A stretch of 64,000 nt of DNA, taken from the NCBI RefSeq assembly GCF_027587205.1, contig NZ_JAPDOD010000017.1:99107-163106 (forward strand), read 5' to 3'. The position numbers and the translations under genes were made by a program. This DNA comes from Solirubrobacter ginsenosidimutans. Lineage in GTDB: Bacteria > Actinomycetota > Thermoleophilia > Solirubrobacterales > Solirubrobacteraceae. The notes beneath the pieces are model-generated. The model worked only from the letters and a program-made list of their open reading frames with translations. It was not told the DNA's origin and did no database searches. How positions within the stretch are numbered: the first letter of the stretch is position 1; the number at the start of each line of letters is the position of its first letter. Of this stretch, positions 41,145 through 50,502 are shown piece by piece.

Positions 41145-44100
41145 CCCACCCTCGCTCGGTGGCGGACGGTGCCGGCGCGGGTCACGACCTCGACGGTGAC
41201 CGCGCCGCGGCGGCGGACCTTGACGGTCAGCGTGCGTGTGACGCCGGCCTTGAGCGTGGCGGTGGCGCGACCGAGGGTCGCGCCGCCGCGCTTGACGCGG
41301 ACCGTCACGGGGGTGGCGACGGTCGAACGGACGCGCACCTTCACCCGGTCGTGGGTGGCGACGACGTGCGTCGTGGGTAGAGGCGAGGGGGCGGAGATGC
41401 GCCGCTTCGGGAGCGCGGGCGCGATCGGCGTGGGGCCAGGGTCGGCGGCGGGCGTCGGGCTCGGGCCGGCGGTCGCCGCGGGCGTCGCGTTGGGCTCCGC
41501 CGTCGCGGTCGGGTTCGCCGTCGGTGTGGCGGTCGCCGTTGCGGTCGGGCTCGCGGTCGCGGTCGGCGTCGCCGTCGGGTCCGCCGTCGGCGTCGGGCTC
41601 GCTGTCGCGGTCGGGCTCGCCGTCGGCGTCGGGGTCGGGAACGGGGTCGGCGTCGGCGTCGGGTTCGGGTCCGGCCCGATCACCGGGCCCGGGTCGGAGA
41701 TGCGTTCGTAGGACTCGCCGTCGTGGTCGTAGGTCACGACCGCGACGCGCATGCGGGAGCCGACGTCCGCGGCGCCGTAGCGGCGGATGTACGCGTGGCC
41801 GGGCAAGCGCACGCACGTGTCACCGGTCGCATCGGCGCAGCGCAGCCACGTGTAGCGGTAGGTGTGAACGTCTGCGTCGAGGTCCTGCTCGGTCGACGCG
41901 AAGGCGGTCGATCCGGCCGTGCTCGGGTACGGCGCGAGCGGCTTCACGCCCGTCGGCGCCACGCCGCTCGCCGCGCCCGCCAGCACCACGAACTCCTGGT
42001 TCTGCGACGTCTGGTGTGCCGAGCCCGCGGCGTTGGACGCGGTGACATCGACGACGATCTGCTTGCCGACGTCGGCCGCCGTCAGCACGTAGGTGGGCGC
42101 GTCGTGCTCGATCCGCTCGCAGAACACGTCGTCGCAGCGCAGCCACAGGTACTTGTACGACGTCGCCGCCGGTTCCAGGAAGCCCGGATCGGCACTGACC
42201 GTCTGGCCCGCGCGCGGGATGCCCCACAGCGTCGGCGCCCCGTTGTCGTGGTACGTGGGCCGCTCACCCGCCACGAACGGCCCCGGCGCGGAGCGGCTCA
42301 CCGCAGACCCGCCGGCGTCGCCGAACGCCCGCGCCTCGACTCGCAGCCGGTGCCCGACGTCGGCCGCGCGCAGCTTGTAGCTCGTCGTGTCCTGCACGCC
42401 CGTGTCGACACACGCGTCGCCGTTGGCATCACATCGCAGCCAATGCACTTCGCGCCGCAGGGCCGGATCGAACTCGCCCCCGTCGGTCCGCTGCGCCCCG
42501 TCGACGTAGGCATCGCCGCGCACCGTCGGTGCGGCCCGCACCGCGGGCACCGGGACTGCCCCACTCGACCCGAAGCGGGCGAGCCCGGCCGTCACGGACA
42601 AGGCGGTCCAGCCGAACCCGCCGGCGGCGAGCGCGCCGCCGTCGGCCAGCCCGGCGACGCCGGTGACGAAGCCGCCCGGCTCGGGATCGAACGACGTGAC
42701 GGCGCCGTCCGCCAGCCGCACCTGCCCGAGGTTCCTGCGCGGCACACCGGCCAGGTGCGTGAACGCGCCGCCCAGCGTCAACACCCCGCCGTCGAGCGAG
42801 AACGCGTTGACCGGCCCATCGACGGCCGGAGCATCGGCGAGCACCGCCCCGCCGGGGCCGAAATGCCGGAGGTTCCCCGTGAACGCCCCACCGACCCAGA
42901 CGCCGCCCGACCCATCGGGGGCGAGCCCCGAGACGGAGCCATTGACCACCCCTCCCTCCACCGGTGCCAGGTCCGCGATCCGGAAGCTCGCCAACCCCAC
43001 CCGCCCGGCGCCGCCCACCTGCCTGAAACACCCACCCGCGTGCAGCGTCGGCCCACTCACGGTCAGCGCGTCGACCGAGCAGTCGGTGTCCGGCGCCCAC
43101 GCCCGCGTCGTCGCGCTCGCGAGGTCGATCGCCGTGAGCCCGCCCTCGATCACGACGCCGCCGACGGCGCCGTAGAGCGCCTTGCCGACGAACAGCGATC
43201 CCCCGCCCGCCGCGAGGTCGTGGACCTCGACGTCCGAGGCCGGGAACGGCAACAGCGCGCCCCTCACCGGATCGAGCGCCGCCAGGTTCTTGTGACCCGC
43301 GCCCCCGACGGTGTCGAAGCGCCCACCCACGTACAGCGTCCCGCCGACCTTCGTCAGCGCGAGCGGCCGCACCGTGTCCTGCGGGCCGGGGAACTTGTAG
43401 GTCACGTCGAGGCCGGGGTCGAACGGGAGCACCGCGCCCGTGCGCAGGTCGAATGCCGCGAGGTTCTTGCGCGCGACGGCCCCGATCGACCCGAGCGCGC
43501 CGCCGACCGCGACCTGCCCGTCCGCCGCGGCCAGCATCGAGACCACGACGGTGCCGGCGAACCCCGGGTTCCACGCGACCGGCGAGCCGTCGCGCACGTC
43601 GAAGGCGCCTAGCCCGTTCGCCGGCCCCGTGAGGTTCGATGCGAACAGGCGCTGCCCGTCCGTGGCGATCCGCCCGTAGCCGGATCCGTTGACGCTCGCG
43701 AACCAGCCGAGATCGGCACCGGTCGCGGGGTCGGTCGCGAGCAGCGTGCGACCCGACTCGCTGATCCCCCAGACCACCGCCTGCTCGGTGGCGACCACCG
43801 ACCGCGGCGAGGGAACGTCGGTCGCCATCGTCACCGGGCCGCCGTCGGACGTTCGCACCGCCGCGGCGCCGTAGACCTCCCGGGTCCCCTCGTAGCGGTG
43901 ATAGGAACCAGCGATGTAGACGACGCCGTTACGCACCGCGAGGTCATAGACGTGCCCGTTCCACCTGGGCACCCAACGCACCCGCTTGCCGGTCGCGACG
44001 TCGAGCGCCACGAGGCTCCCGCCGCCCGCGTAGAGCCGGTCGCCGTCGAGCTCGAGATCGTCGATCTCGTTCAGCGATACGTCGGGCTCCCAATCCAGGC

Positions 44101-44647
44101 GCGCGCCGGTCCGCGCATCGATCGCGACGAGGTTCCCGCTCGCCTCGCCGCCGGCGGCGAACAGGCTGCCGGCGACGAACAGCGTGTCGCCGCGCAGGGC
44201 CAGCGCATCGACCTGCCCGACCACGTCCGCCCGGAACGCCGGGTCGGGCGAGCCGTCGGGGCGCAGGTGCACGAGCGCTTGGCGGAACAGGCCGTCCACC
44301 TGGTTGAAACCGCCGCCCGCGTACCACCCGCCGGCACCGTCGGAGACGGCGGCGGCGACGTTGAGCACCGAGTCCGAGACATTCGCCGGCGTGCTGTTGG
44401 CGGTGATGCCGCGAAACGCGCGTACCAGCGAGCCGTCGGACGAGCGCACCAGCGCCAGCGGGCCGGTGGCGGTCCCGCCGGCCGCCGTGAAGGTCCCGCC
44501 CACGTAGGCGGTGTCGCCGTCGACCAGCATGCTCCACACGGGCCCGTTGACGTACGGGAGGGCCAGCGGAGTCGACGTCGGAACGGCCATCGCGACGGGC
44601 GCGAGCGCGAGCGTGATAGCCGCGGTCAGGAAAGTGGTGCGCAACAT
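41141..44647 (-). CDS. Large secreted beta-propeller / Ig-like / Pro-Thr stalk protein
   Basis: The 1168-residue protein has a signal peptide (LRTTFLTAAITLALAPVAMA). It is followed by about 700 residues of beta-propeller or delta-60-like repeats, with recurrent YVGGTFTAAGG, LYVGGRFDTVGG and KNLAALDPVRGALLPF units. Three Ig-like repeats come next, each with a W-x-R-C core (VHWLRCDANGDACV, YLWLRCDDVFCERI, YTWLRCADATGDTCV) ending in ADVG-x3-x-V. A Pro/Thr/Ala stalk of about 90 residues and a basic beta domain (VRVKRGGATLGRATATLKAG) close it. It looks like a cell-wall-spanning adhesin or surface protein. It diverges from the ABC importer operon. No sortase motif is visible. Confidence 0.88.
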   Translation of the reverse strand: MLRTTFLTAAITLALAPVAMAVPTSTPLALPYVNGPVWSMLVDGDTAYVGGTFTAAGGTATGPLALVRSSDGSLVRAFRGITANSTPANVSDSVLNVAAAVSDGAGGWYAGGGFNQVDGLFRQALVHLRPDGSPDPAFRADVVGQVDALALRGDTLFVAGSLFAAGGEASGNLVAIDARTGARLDWEPDVSLNEIDDLELDGDRLYAGGGSLVALDVATGKRVRWVPRWNGHVYDLAVRNGVVYIAGSYHRYEGTREVYGAAAVRTSDGGPVTMATDVPSPRSVVATEQAVVWGISESGRTLLATDPATGADLGWFASVNGSGYGRIATDGQRLFASNLTGPANGLGAFDVRDGSPVAWNPGFAGTVVVSMLAAADGQVAVGGALGSIGAVARKNLAAFDLRTGAVLPFDPGLDVTYKFPGPQDTVRPLALTKVGGTLYVGGRFDTVGGAGHKNLAALDPVRGALLPFPASDVEVHDLAAGGGSLFVGKALYGAVGGVVIEGGLTAIDLASATTRAWAPDTDCSVDALTVSGPTLHAGGCFRQVGGAGRVGLASFRIADLAPVEGGVVNGSVSGLAPDGSGGVWVGGAFTGNLRHFGPGGAVLADAPAVDGPVNAFSLDGGVLTLGGAFTHLAGVPRRNLGQVRLADGAVTSFDPEPGGFVTGVAGLADGGALAAGGFGWTALSVTAGLARFGSSGAVPVPAVRAAPTVRGDAYVDGAQRTDGGEFDPALRREVHWLRCDANGDACVDTGVQDTTSYKLRAADVGHRLRVEARAFGDAGGSAVSRSAPGPFVAGERPTYHDNGAPTLWGIPRAGQTVSADPGFLEPAATSYKYLWLRCDDVFCERIEHDAPTYVLTAADVGKQIVVDVTASNAAGSAHQTSQNQEFVVLAGAASGVAPTGVKPLAPYPSTAGSTAFASTEQDLDADVHTYRYTWLRCADATGDTCVRLPGHAYIRRYGAADVGSRMRVAVVTYDHDGESYERISDPGPVIGPDPNPTPTPTPFPTPTPTASPTATASPTPTADPTATPTATASPTATATATPTANPTATAEPNATPAATAGPSPTPAADPGPTPIAPALPKRRISAPSPLPTTHVVATHDRVKVRVRSTVATPVTVRVKRGGATLGRATATLKAGVTRTLTVKVRRRGAVTVEVVTRAGTVRHRARVG
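41420..41690 (-). repeat. Low-complexity Pro-Thr/Ala coding repeat
   Basis: About 270 bp inside the propeller gene encode a stalk of PT, AT and SP dipeptides (PTPTASPTATASPTPT is one part). The DNA is a degenerate GTCGG/GCGGTC-like repeat with imperfect 6- to 12-bp periods. Such tracts vary in length between strains and probably span the cell wall. Confidence 0.75.
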
Positions 44648-44685
44648 GGCGCAGAGCCAGTACCCGTGAGAGCTCTCCGTCAGTC

Positions 44686-44736
44686 CTCACACTTAATCTA
44701 GCCCTTCTCACACAAATGCCATAGCCACCCCATAGC
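44686..44736. promoter_or_regulatory. Helically phased direct repeats in divergent promoter of ABC operon
   Basis: CTCACAC occurs at 44686-44692 and 44707-44713, 21 bp apart (two turns). CCATAGC occurs at 44719-44725 and 44730-44736, 11 bp apart (one turn). All lie in the 123-bp gap between the propeller and substrate-binding-protein genes. Phased direct repeats suit a dimeric or oligomeric activator or repressor; the regulator is unknown. GAGAGCTCTC (44668-44677) is a further palindrome in the gap. Confidence 0.45.
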
Positions 44737-44770
44737 GTCAGGGCCAAGATGTGACTCGCTAGGAGGAAGT

Positions 44771-46453
44771 GTGAGAAGCAAGTTGGCTTACGGCGCGGCG
44801 ACCGTCGCGCTTACGGCTGCCGTGGCGGCGTGCGGTTCAAGTTCTGAGAGTTCGAGCAGTGCCACCCCGGCGAAGACCGCCAGTGGCTCTACAGCGACGA
44901 AAGACGGCGGCACGGCCACCGTCCTGATGGGCACCGCGCCTGACTTCCTGGACCCGCAGGAGGGCTACACGACGCAGTCGGCGGAGGCGACATGGATCTC
45001 CTATCTCGGGCTATATACGTATGCGCACAAGAGCGGAGAAGACGGCGGCAAGGTGATTCCCGGCTTGGCGCAGGATTTCCCGACAGTGTCGAGTGACGGC
45101 AAGACCTACACGCTCACTTTGCGCCCGGGTCTCTCCTATTCCGACGGCTCACCGGTCAAGGCCTCGGACTTCACCTACACGATCGAGCGTGCGCTCAAGC
45201 TCAACTGGGGCGGTAAGTCCTTCTTCACGGGCTACATCAAGGGCGCCGACGCCTACGACACCGGCAAGTCGCACACGATCTCGGGCATCACGACCGACGA
45301 CAGCTCGGGCAAGATCACGATCGAGCTGACCAAGCCTTATGGCGCGTTCCTGAACGTGCTCGCCTTCCCCGCCGCGGGCCTGGTCCCCACCGGGACCAAG
45401 ATGACCAACCTCTCCAACACCCCGCCGCCCGGCGTCGGCCCGTACGAGATCAAGAACGTGGTCCCGAACCGCTCGTTCGATGTCACCCGCAACCCCAAGT
45501 GGACGGCCACGATGGTTCCGGGGGTCGATCCCGGTCACGTCGACCTCACGGTCAAGATCGCGTCCAACACGCAGACCGAGGCCGAGCAGGTGCTCAACAA
45601 CTCGGCCGACATCTTCGACTGGGCCGACCAGATCCCGCCGAGCCTCGTCCCGCAGGTCACCAGCCAGGCGGCCGACCGCTACAAGCAGCAGAACACGATC
45701 TCGACGTTCTACTTCTTCCTGAACACGCAGGCGAAGCCGTTCAACAACCAGCTCGCCCGCGAGGCCGTCAACCTCGCGCTCGACCGGCGCGCGATCAACC
45801 GCCTCAACGGCGGCAACTTCACGCAGACCTGCTGGTTCCTGCCCGAGGGGCTGATCGGTCACCCGACGAGCGCGTGCCCGTACGGCGATCCCAACGGCGC
45901 GCCGGATCTCGCCAAGGCCAAGCAGCTCGTCCAGCAGTCCGGCATGGCCGGGCAGCCGGTGACGGTGTGGAGCGAGACGCGCAGCCCGCGCAAGGAGTTC
46001 GTCTCCTACTACACCGACGTCCTGAACCAGATCGGCTTCAAGGCGAAGTCCAAGATCATCGCCGACGCCCAGTACTTCGCCACGATCGGCAACAAGAAGA
46101 CGGAGCCGCAGACGGGCTTCGCCGACTGGAATCAGGACTTCCCGAACCCGAGCGACTTCTACCTGCTGATGGACGCCAACTCCATCCAGGACACCAACAA
46201 CGAGAACTTCAGCCAGGTCAATGACCCGCACATCCAGAGCGAGCTGAAGGTCCTCAACGCGGTGCCGGCCGACAAGCTCGACACGGTCGCCGACCGCTGG
46301 CAGAAGCTCGACGAGTATCTCGCCCAGAAGGCGTACATCGCCGCCTACGGGCAGGAGAAGCAGCCGATGTTCTTCTCGAACCGGATCGACTTCGGCAGCG
46401 CCGTCTTCAGTCCGCTGTACGGGAACGACTGGTCCTCGATCTCCCTCAAGTAG
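44771..46453 (+). CDS. ABC transporter substrate-binding lipoprotein (family 5, peptide type)
   Basis: The 560-residue lipoprotein has a signal peptide ending in the lipobox AAVAACG, a Ser/Thr-rich linker and the SBP family 5 fold (GGTATVLMGTAPDFLDPQEGY, YTLTLRPGLSYSDGSPVKAS, GVGPYEIKNVV). Family 5 proteins deliver oligopeptides, dipeptides, nickel or glycosides to Dpp/Opp-type importers. The start GTG at 44771 follows AGGAGGA by 3 nt, one of the best ribosome binding sites in the window, as expected for the most abundant subunit. It is the first gene of a five-gene operon with two permeases and two ATPases. Confidence 0.95.
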   Translation: MRSKLAYGAATVALTAAVAACGSSSESSSSATPAKTASGSTATKDGGTATVLMGTAPDFLDPQEGYTTQSAEATWISYLGLYTYAHKSGEDGGKVIPGLAQDFPTVSSDGKTYTLTLRPGLSYSDGSPVKASDFTYTIERALKLNWGGKSFFTGYIKGADAYDTGKSHTISGITTDDSSGKITIELTKPYGAFLNVLAFPAAGLVPTGTKMTNLSNTPPPGVGPYEIKNVVPNRSFDVTRNPKWTATMVPGVDPGHVDLTVKIASNTQTEAEQVLNNSADIFDWADQIPPSLVPQVTSQAADRYKQQNTISTFYFFLNTQAKPFNNQLAREAVNLALDRRAINRLNGGNFTQTCWFLPEGLIGHPTSACPYGDPNGAPDLAKAKQLVQQSGMAGQPVTVWSETRSPRKEFVSYYTDVLNQIGFKAKSKIIADAQYFATIGNKKTEPQTGFADWNQDFPNPSDFYLLMDANSIQDTNNENFSQVNDPHIQSELKVLNAVPADKLDTVADRWQKLDEYLAQKAYIAAYGQEKQPMFFSNRIDFGSAVFSPLYGNDWSSISLK

Positions 46454-47482
46454 GTGGCCACCACTGAGGCCACAGGGACGGAGTTCTCCTCGGGCGCGGT
46501 GCCCGAGGAGAACGCCCCCGCCGGGATCGGGCCGTACGCGCTGGCATGGCGGCGGCTGCGGCGCAACCGCACCGCGCTGGCGTTCGGCGGGCTGTTCCTG
46601 CTGGTCGTGATCCTCTGCCTGCTCGCCCCCGTGTACGCCGAGCACATCGCGCACACCACGCCGACCGCCAACCACCTGACCGATCAGGTGATGGTCAACG
46701 GCAAGCCGACCGACGTCGTGTCGGTCGCCGGCATCCCGATCGGGCCGACCTGGCATGGGCGCTTCTTCCTGGGCGCCGACACCAACGGCCGCGACGTCGC
46801 CGTGCGGCTGCTCTACGGCGGGCGCAACTCGCTCGAGATCGGCGGGGTCGCGACGCTGATCACGATGATCCTGGCGACGCTCATCGGCGTCTCGGCGGGC
46901 TACTTCCGCGGCGTGGTGGACGGGGTCCTCTCGCGGGTGCTGGACGTGTTGTGGGCGTACCCCGTCGTGATCCTCGGCGTCGCGCTCGGTGTGACCCTTG
47001 CGGTCGGCGGGCTCAACCTCGGCCTGTTCGAGCTCAAGGGGAACTCGCTGATGGTGCCGGCGGTGATCATCGGCGTGATCTACGTCCCTTACGTCGCCAA
47101 GCCGGTGCGCGGGCAGGTGCTGACCCTGCGCGAGCGCGAGTTCGTCGACGCGGCGCGAGCACTGGGGCTCTCCAACTCCCGCATCATGACGACCGAGATC
47201 CTGCCGAACGTGATCTCGACGCTGATCGTCTTCATCCCGCTGATCGTGGCCAACGCGATCCTCACCGAGGCCGGGCTCTCCTACCTCGGAGCGGGCGTCC
47301 AAGACCCGAACCCGTCCTGGGGGACGATGATCTCCGACGGCATCCGGCTGATCCCGAGCGCGATCCATCTCACGATCGTGCCGGGACTGATGCTCGTCGC
47401 CGCCGTGCTGGGGATCAACATCTTCGGCGACGGTGTCCGGGACGCCCTCGACCCGCGCGCGAAGGTGCGCATCGAGCACTGA
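46454..47482 (+). CDS. Peptide-type ABC transporter permease (DppC-like)
   Basis: The 342-residue permease has the N-terminal cytosolic extension and first helix of OppC/DppC proteins (YALAWRRLRRNRTALAFGG), a periplasmic loop with LGADTNGRDVAVRLLYGGR, five further helices and the EAA loop contacting the ATPase (EFVDAARALGLSNSRI). The GTG start follows the lipoprotein stop with no gap. Here the C-type permease precedes the B-type, the reverse of the common dppBC order. Confidence 0.93.
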   Translation: MATTEATGTEFSSGAVPEENAPAGIGPYALAWRRLRRNRTALAFGGLFLLVVILCLLAPVYAEHIAHTTPTANHLTDQVMVNGKPTDVVSVAGIPIGPTWHGRFFLGADTNGRDVAVRLLYGGRNSLEIGGVATLITMILATLIGVSAGYFRGVVDGVLSRVLDVLWAYPVVILGVALGVTLAVGGLNLGLFELKGNSLMVPAVIIGVIYVPYVAKPVRGQVLTLREREFVDAARALGLSNSRIMTTEILPNVISTLIVFIPLIVANAILTEAGLSYLGAGVQDPNPSWGTMISDGIRLIPSAIHLTIVPGLMLVAAVLGINIFGDGVRDALDPRAKVRIEH

Positions 47483-47483
47483 C

Positions 47484-48428
47484 ATGGTTCGTTTCATCCT
47501 CCGCCGGAGCGTCGGTGTCATCGGGGTCCTGTTCGCGATCTCGGTCCTGACGTTCCTGATCTTCCAAGCCATCCCCAACGGGGACCCCGCGCTCCGCCTG
47601 GCCGGACGGTTGGCGACGCCGCAGCAGGTCGCCGACGTGCGCGCGCAGTGGGGCTTCGACCGGCCGCTCTACGACCAGTACTTCACGACCATGGGCAAGA
47701 TCTTCTCCGGCTCGGTGGTCTCCTACACGCAGCAGGTCAACGTGCTGCAGGAGATCAAGCGCGACCTGCCGGCGACGCTGTCACTGGCCATCGGCGCGGG
47801 CATCATCTGGCTCGGGCTCGGCATTCTCTTCGGCGTGCTGAGCGCGCTCTCGGCGGGGCATCTCCTCGACCGCGGACTGACCGTGCTGTCACTCGTCGGC
47901 GTGTCGACCCCGGTGTTCTTCCTCGGCGCGATGATGCTCTACTACCTCGGCTACAAGTGGAGCATCTTCCCGCTCGGCGGCTACGTCCCGCTGACTCAGA
48001 ACCCGTGGCAGTGGTTCACGCACCTGCTGATGCCATGGTTCGCGCTCTCGGTGCTGTTCATCGGCGTCTACTCGCGCGTCCTGCGCTCGACGATGCTCGA
48101 GACCATGAACGAGGACTACGTGCGCGCGGCGCGGGCGAAGGGCATCAGCCGTTCGCGCGTGACGCTCCGCCACGTCCTGCGCAACTCGCTGATCCCGGTC
48201 ATCGCGCTGTTCGGCCTGGACTTCGCCGCGGTGATCGGCGGCGGCGCGATCCTCACGGAGAGCGTCTTCGGGCTCCACGGCGTCGGCCAGTACGCGGCCG
48301 ACTCCATCTTCCGGCTCGACGTCCCGCCGATCCTCGTCATCACGATGCTGACCGCGTTCGCGGTGGTCGTGATCGGCGCGTTCGTCGACATTGTCTACGC
48401 CCTCCTCGACCCACGGATCCGCCTGTGA
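47484..48428 (+). CDS. Peptide-type ABC transporter permease (DppB-like)
   Basis: The 314-residue membrane protein starts with the OppB/DppB hallmark MVRFILRRSVGVIGVLFAIS and FLIFQAIPNGDPA. It continues with WGFDRPLYDQY and six helices, and carries the EAA motif DYVRAARAKGISRSRV before TESVFGLHGVGQY. It pairs with the preceding C-type permease to form the channel. The ATG begins 1 nt after the preceding stop (47480-47482), and its own stop overlaps the next GTG (GTGA, 48425-48428). Confidence 0.94.
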   Translation: MVRFILRRSVGVIGVLFAISVLTFLIFQAIPNGDPALRLAGRLATPQQVADVRAQWGFDRPLYDQYFTTMGKIFSGSVVSYTQQVNVLQEIKRDLPATLSLAIGAGIIWLGLGILFGVLSALSAGHLLDRGLTVLSLVGVSTPVFFLGAMMLYYLGYKWSIFPLGGYVPLTQNPWQWFTHLLMPWFALSVLFIGVYSRVLRSTMLETMNEDYVRAARAKGISRSRVTLRHVLRNSLIPVIALFGLDFAAVIGGGAILTESVFGLHGVGQYAADSIFRLDVPPILVITMLTAFAVVVIGAFVDIVYALLDPRIRL

Positions 48429-49444
48429 CCCCGCTGCTGTCTGTGTCCGACCTGCACGTCTCCTTCGCCACCGAGGAAGGCGTCGTGCGAGCCGTCGACG
48501 GCGTCTCGTTCGCCGTCGATCCCGGCGAGATCGTCGCGATCGTCGGCGAATCCGGCTCGGGCAAGTCGGTGACCGCGATGACCATGCTCGGGCTCACAAG
48601 GTCACCCAACGCCCGCTTCGAGGGCTCGGCGGAGTTCGACGGCACCGACCTGCTCACGGCCTCCGAGCACGAGCTCGAGGGCATTCGCGGCAACGGCATC
48701 GCGATGGTCTTCCAGGACCCGATGTCATCGCTGAACCCGGTCTACCGGGTCGGTGACCAGATCGTCGAGCAGATCCGGGCGCACGAGCCGGATCTGAAAC
48801 GGGGCGCGGCGTACGAGCGCGCCGTGGAGCTGCTCGGCCGCGTCGGCATCCCCCGCGCAGCCGAGCGGGCGCGCTCGTTTCCACACGAGTTCAGCGGCGG
48901 GATGCGGCAGCGCGTGATGATCGCGATGGCGCTGTCCTGCAACCCCGAACTGCTGATCGCCGACGAGCCGACCACGGCGCTCGATGTCACGATCCAGGCG
49001 CAGATCCTGCGCGAGCTGCGGGCGCTGCGGGACGAGACGGGCGCGGCGATCATCATGGTCACCCACGACCTGGGCGTCGTCGCCGACATCGCCGACCGCG
49101 TGCTGGTGATGTACGCGGGGCGGGTGGTCGAGCAGGGCACGCTGGACGAGCTGTTCTACGACCCGCGGCATCCCTACACGTGGGGATTGCTGGGGTCGAT
49201 CGCGCGGCTGGACCGCGACCGCTCGCGCCGGCTGCCGGCGATCCCCGGCTCGCCGCCCTCGCTGCTGGACCCGCCGGAGGGGTGCCACTTCCGCCCGCGC
49301 TGCCCGCACGCGTTCGCCAAGTGCACCGAGGACCCGCCGCTGAACGGGCGCGACCGCTGCTGGCTGTCGCTGGAGGAGAAGCAGGCGCGGCGGATGGTCG
49401 ACGGCGCGATCGGCCTCGCGTACGAGACCACGGTGATCTCTTGA
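48425..49444 (+). CDS. Peptide-type ABC transporter ATP-binding protein (DppD-like)
   Basis: The 339-residue ATPase has Walker A GESGSGKS, the Q-loop in [11 protein letters not shown], signature FSGGMRQRV, Walker B LLIADEP and the H-loop in [10 protein letters not shown]. The C-terminal extension contains the oligopeptide-transporter block with [11 protein letters not shown] and cysteine-rich [15 protein letters not shown]. It energises uptake with the second ATPase. GTG start, with a 4-nt overlap on both sides. Confidence 0.95.
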   Translation: MTPLLSVSDLHVSFATEEGVVRAVDGVSFAVDPGEIVAIVGESGSGKSVTAMTMLGLTRSPNARFEGSAEFDGTDLLTASEHELEGIRGNGIAMVFQDPMSSLNPVYRVGDQIVEQIRAHEPDLKRGAAYERAVELLGRVGIPRAAERARSFPHEFSGGMRQRVMIAMALSCNPELLIADEPTTALDVTIQAQILRELRALRDETGAAIIMVTHDLGVVADIADRVLVMYAGRVVEQGTLDELFYDPRHPYTWGLLGSIARLDRDRSRRLPAIPGSPPSLLDPPEGCHFRPRCPHAFAKCTEDPPLNGRDRCWLSLEEKQARRMVDGAIGLAYETTVIS

Positions 49445-50502
49445 GCGCCCTCTTGGAGGTCGACCACCTGCAGGTGCACTTCCCGGTCCGCCGTGGCGTG
49501 CTGATCGCGCGCACCGTCGGGCGCGTCCACGCCGTCGATGACGTCTCGTTCGTCTTGGAGGAGGGCGAGACGCTCGGGATCGTCGGCGAGTCGGGCTGCG
49601 GCAAGTCGACGCTGATCCGCGCGCTGATGCGGCTCGTCGATGCCACAGGCGGCTCGATCCGCTTCCGCGGCGCCGATATCACCTCGGCGGGGCGGCGAGA
49701 GCTAGGCCCGGTGCGCCGCGAACTGCAGATGGTCTTCCAGGACCCACAGGCGTCGCTGAATCCCCGCAAGCGGGTGGGGCAGATCGTCGGGCTGCCGTTG
49801 CGGCTGCGCGGGGTGCGCGACGTCGAGCAGCGTTCGCGCGAACTGCTCAAGCGCGTCGGGTTGAACCCCGAGCACCTCAACCGCTTTCCGCACGAGTTCA
49901 GCGGCGGGCAGCGCCAGCGGATCGGGATCGCCCGCGCCCTGGCCGCCGAGCCCAAGGCGATCCTGCTCGACGAGCCGGTGTCCGCGCTGGACGTCTCGAT
50001 CCAGGCGCAGGTGGTCAATTTGCTCGAGGAGCTCCAGGACGAGTTCGGGCTCTCCTACGTCTTCGTCGCCCACGACCTGTCCGTCGTGCGCCATGTCAGC
50101 GACCGGATCGTCGTGATGTACCTGGGCAAGATCGTCGAGGTCTCCCCCGCGGTGGAGCTCTACGACAAGCCGATCCACCCGTACACGCTCGGCCTGCTCG
50201 GAGCGATCCCGATCCCCGACCCGCGCGAGAACCGCGCCCGCTCGCGACCGGTCGTCGAGGGCGAGCCGCCGTCGCCGATCAACCCGCCCCCGGGCTGCCG
50301 CTTCCACACCCGCTGCCCGCACGCGACCGAGATCTGCCGCTCCGTCGAGCCGCCGCTCACCGCGTACGCGAACGGGCATCTGGCCGCCTGTCATCACCCG
50401 CGCAACGTCGCGTTCGAGGAGATCGTCTCCGCGTCCCGCTCGCCCGCCTCGCCGCGGGCCGCCGGCCCGGAATTGCCGGCGGCCGATCAACTGGTGAGTT
50501 AG
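49441..50502 (+). CDS. Peptide-type ABC transporter ATP-binding protein (DppF-like)
   Basis: The 353-residue ATPase has Walker A GESGCGKS, VFQDPQASLNPRKRVGQI, signature FSGGQRQRI, Walker B ILLDEP and VAHDLSVVRHVSDR. The C-terminal HPYTLGLLGAIPIPDP and GCRFHTRCPHATEIC are typical of OppF/DppF. The likely start is TTG at 49441, overlapping the preceding TGA (TTGA); a TTG at 49453 is an alternative. It is the last gene of the importer operon and overlaps the convergent pore-forming-protein gene by 4 nt. Confidence 0.94.
   Translation: MSALLEVDHLQVHFPVRRGVLIARTVGRVHAVDDVSFVLEEGETLGIVGESGCGKSTLIRALMRLVDATGGSIRFRGADITSAGRRELGPVRRELQMVFQDPQASLNPRKRVGQIVGLPLRLRGVRDVEQRSRELLKRVGLNPEHLNRFPHEFSGGQRQRIGIARALAAEPKAILLDEPVSALDVSIQAQVVNLLEELQDEFGLSYVFVAHDLSVVRHVSDRIVVMYLGKIVEVSPAVELYDKPIHPYTLGLLGAIPIPDPRENRARSRPVVEGEPPSPINPPPGCRFHTRCPHATEICRSVEPPLTAYANGHLAACHHPRNVAFEEIVSASRSPASPRAAGPELPAADQLVS

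Noticed and set aside
41420..41690. Possible CRISPR-like or satellite array.
   Set aside because: The repeats are degenerate, in frame, and encode a Pro-Thr stalk; there are no spacers.
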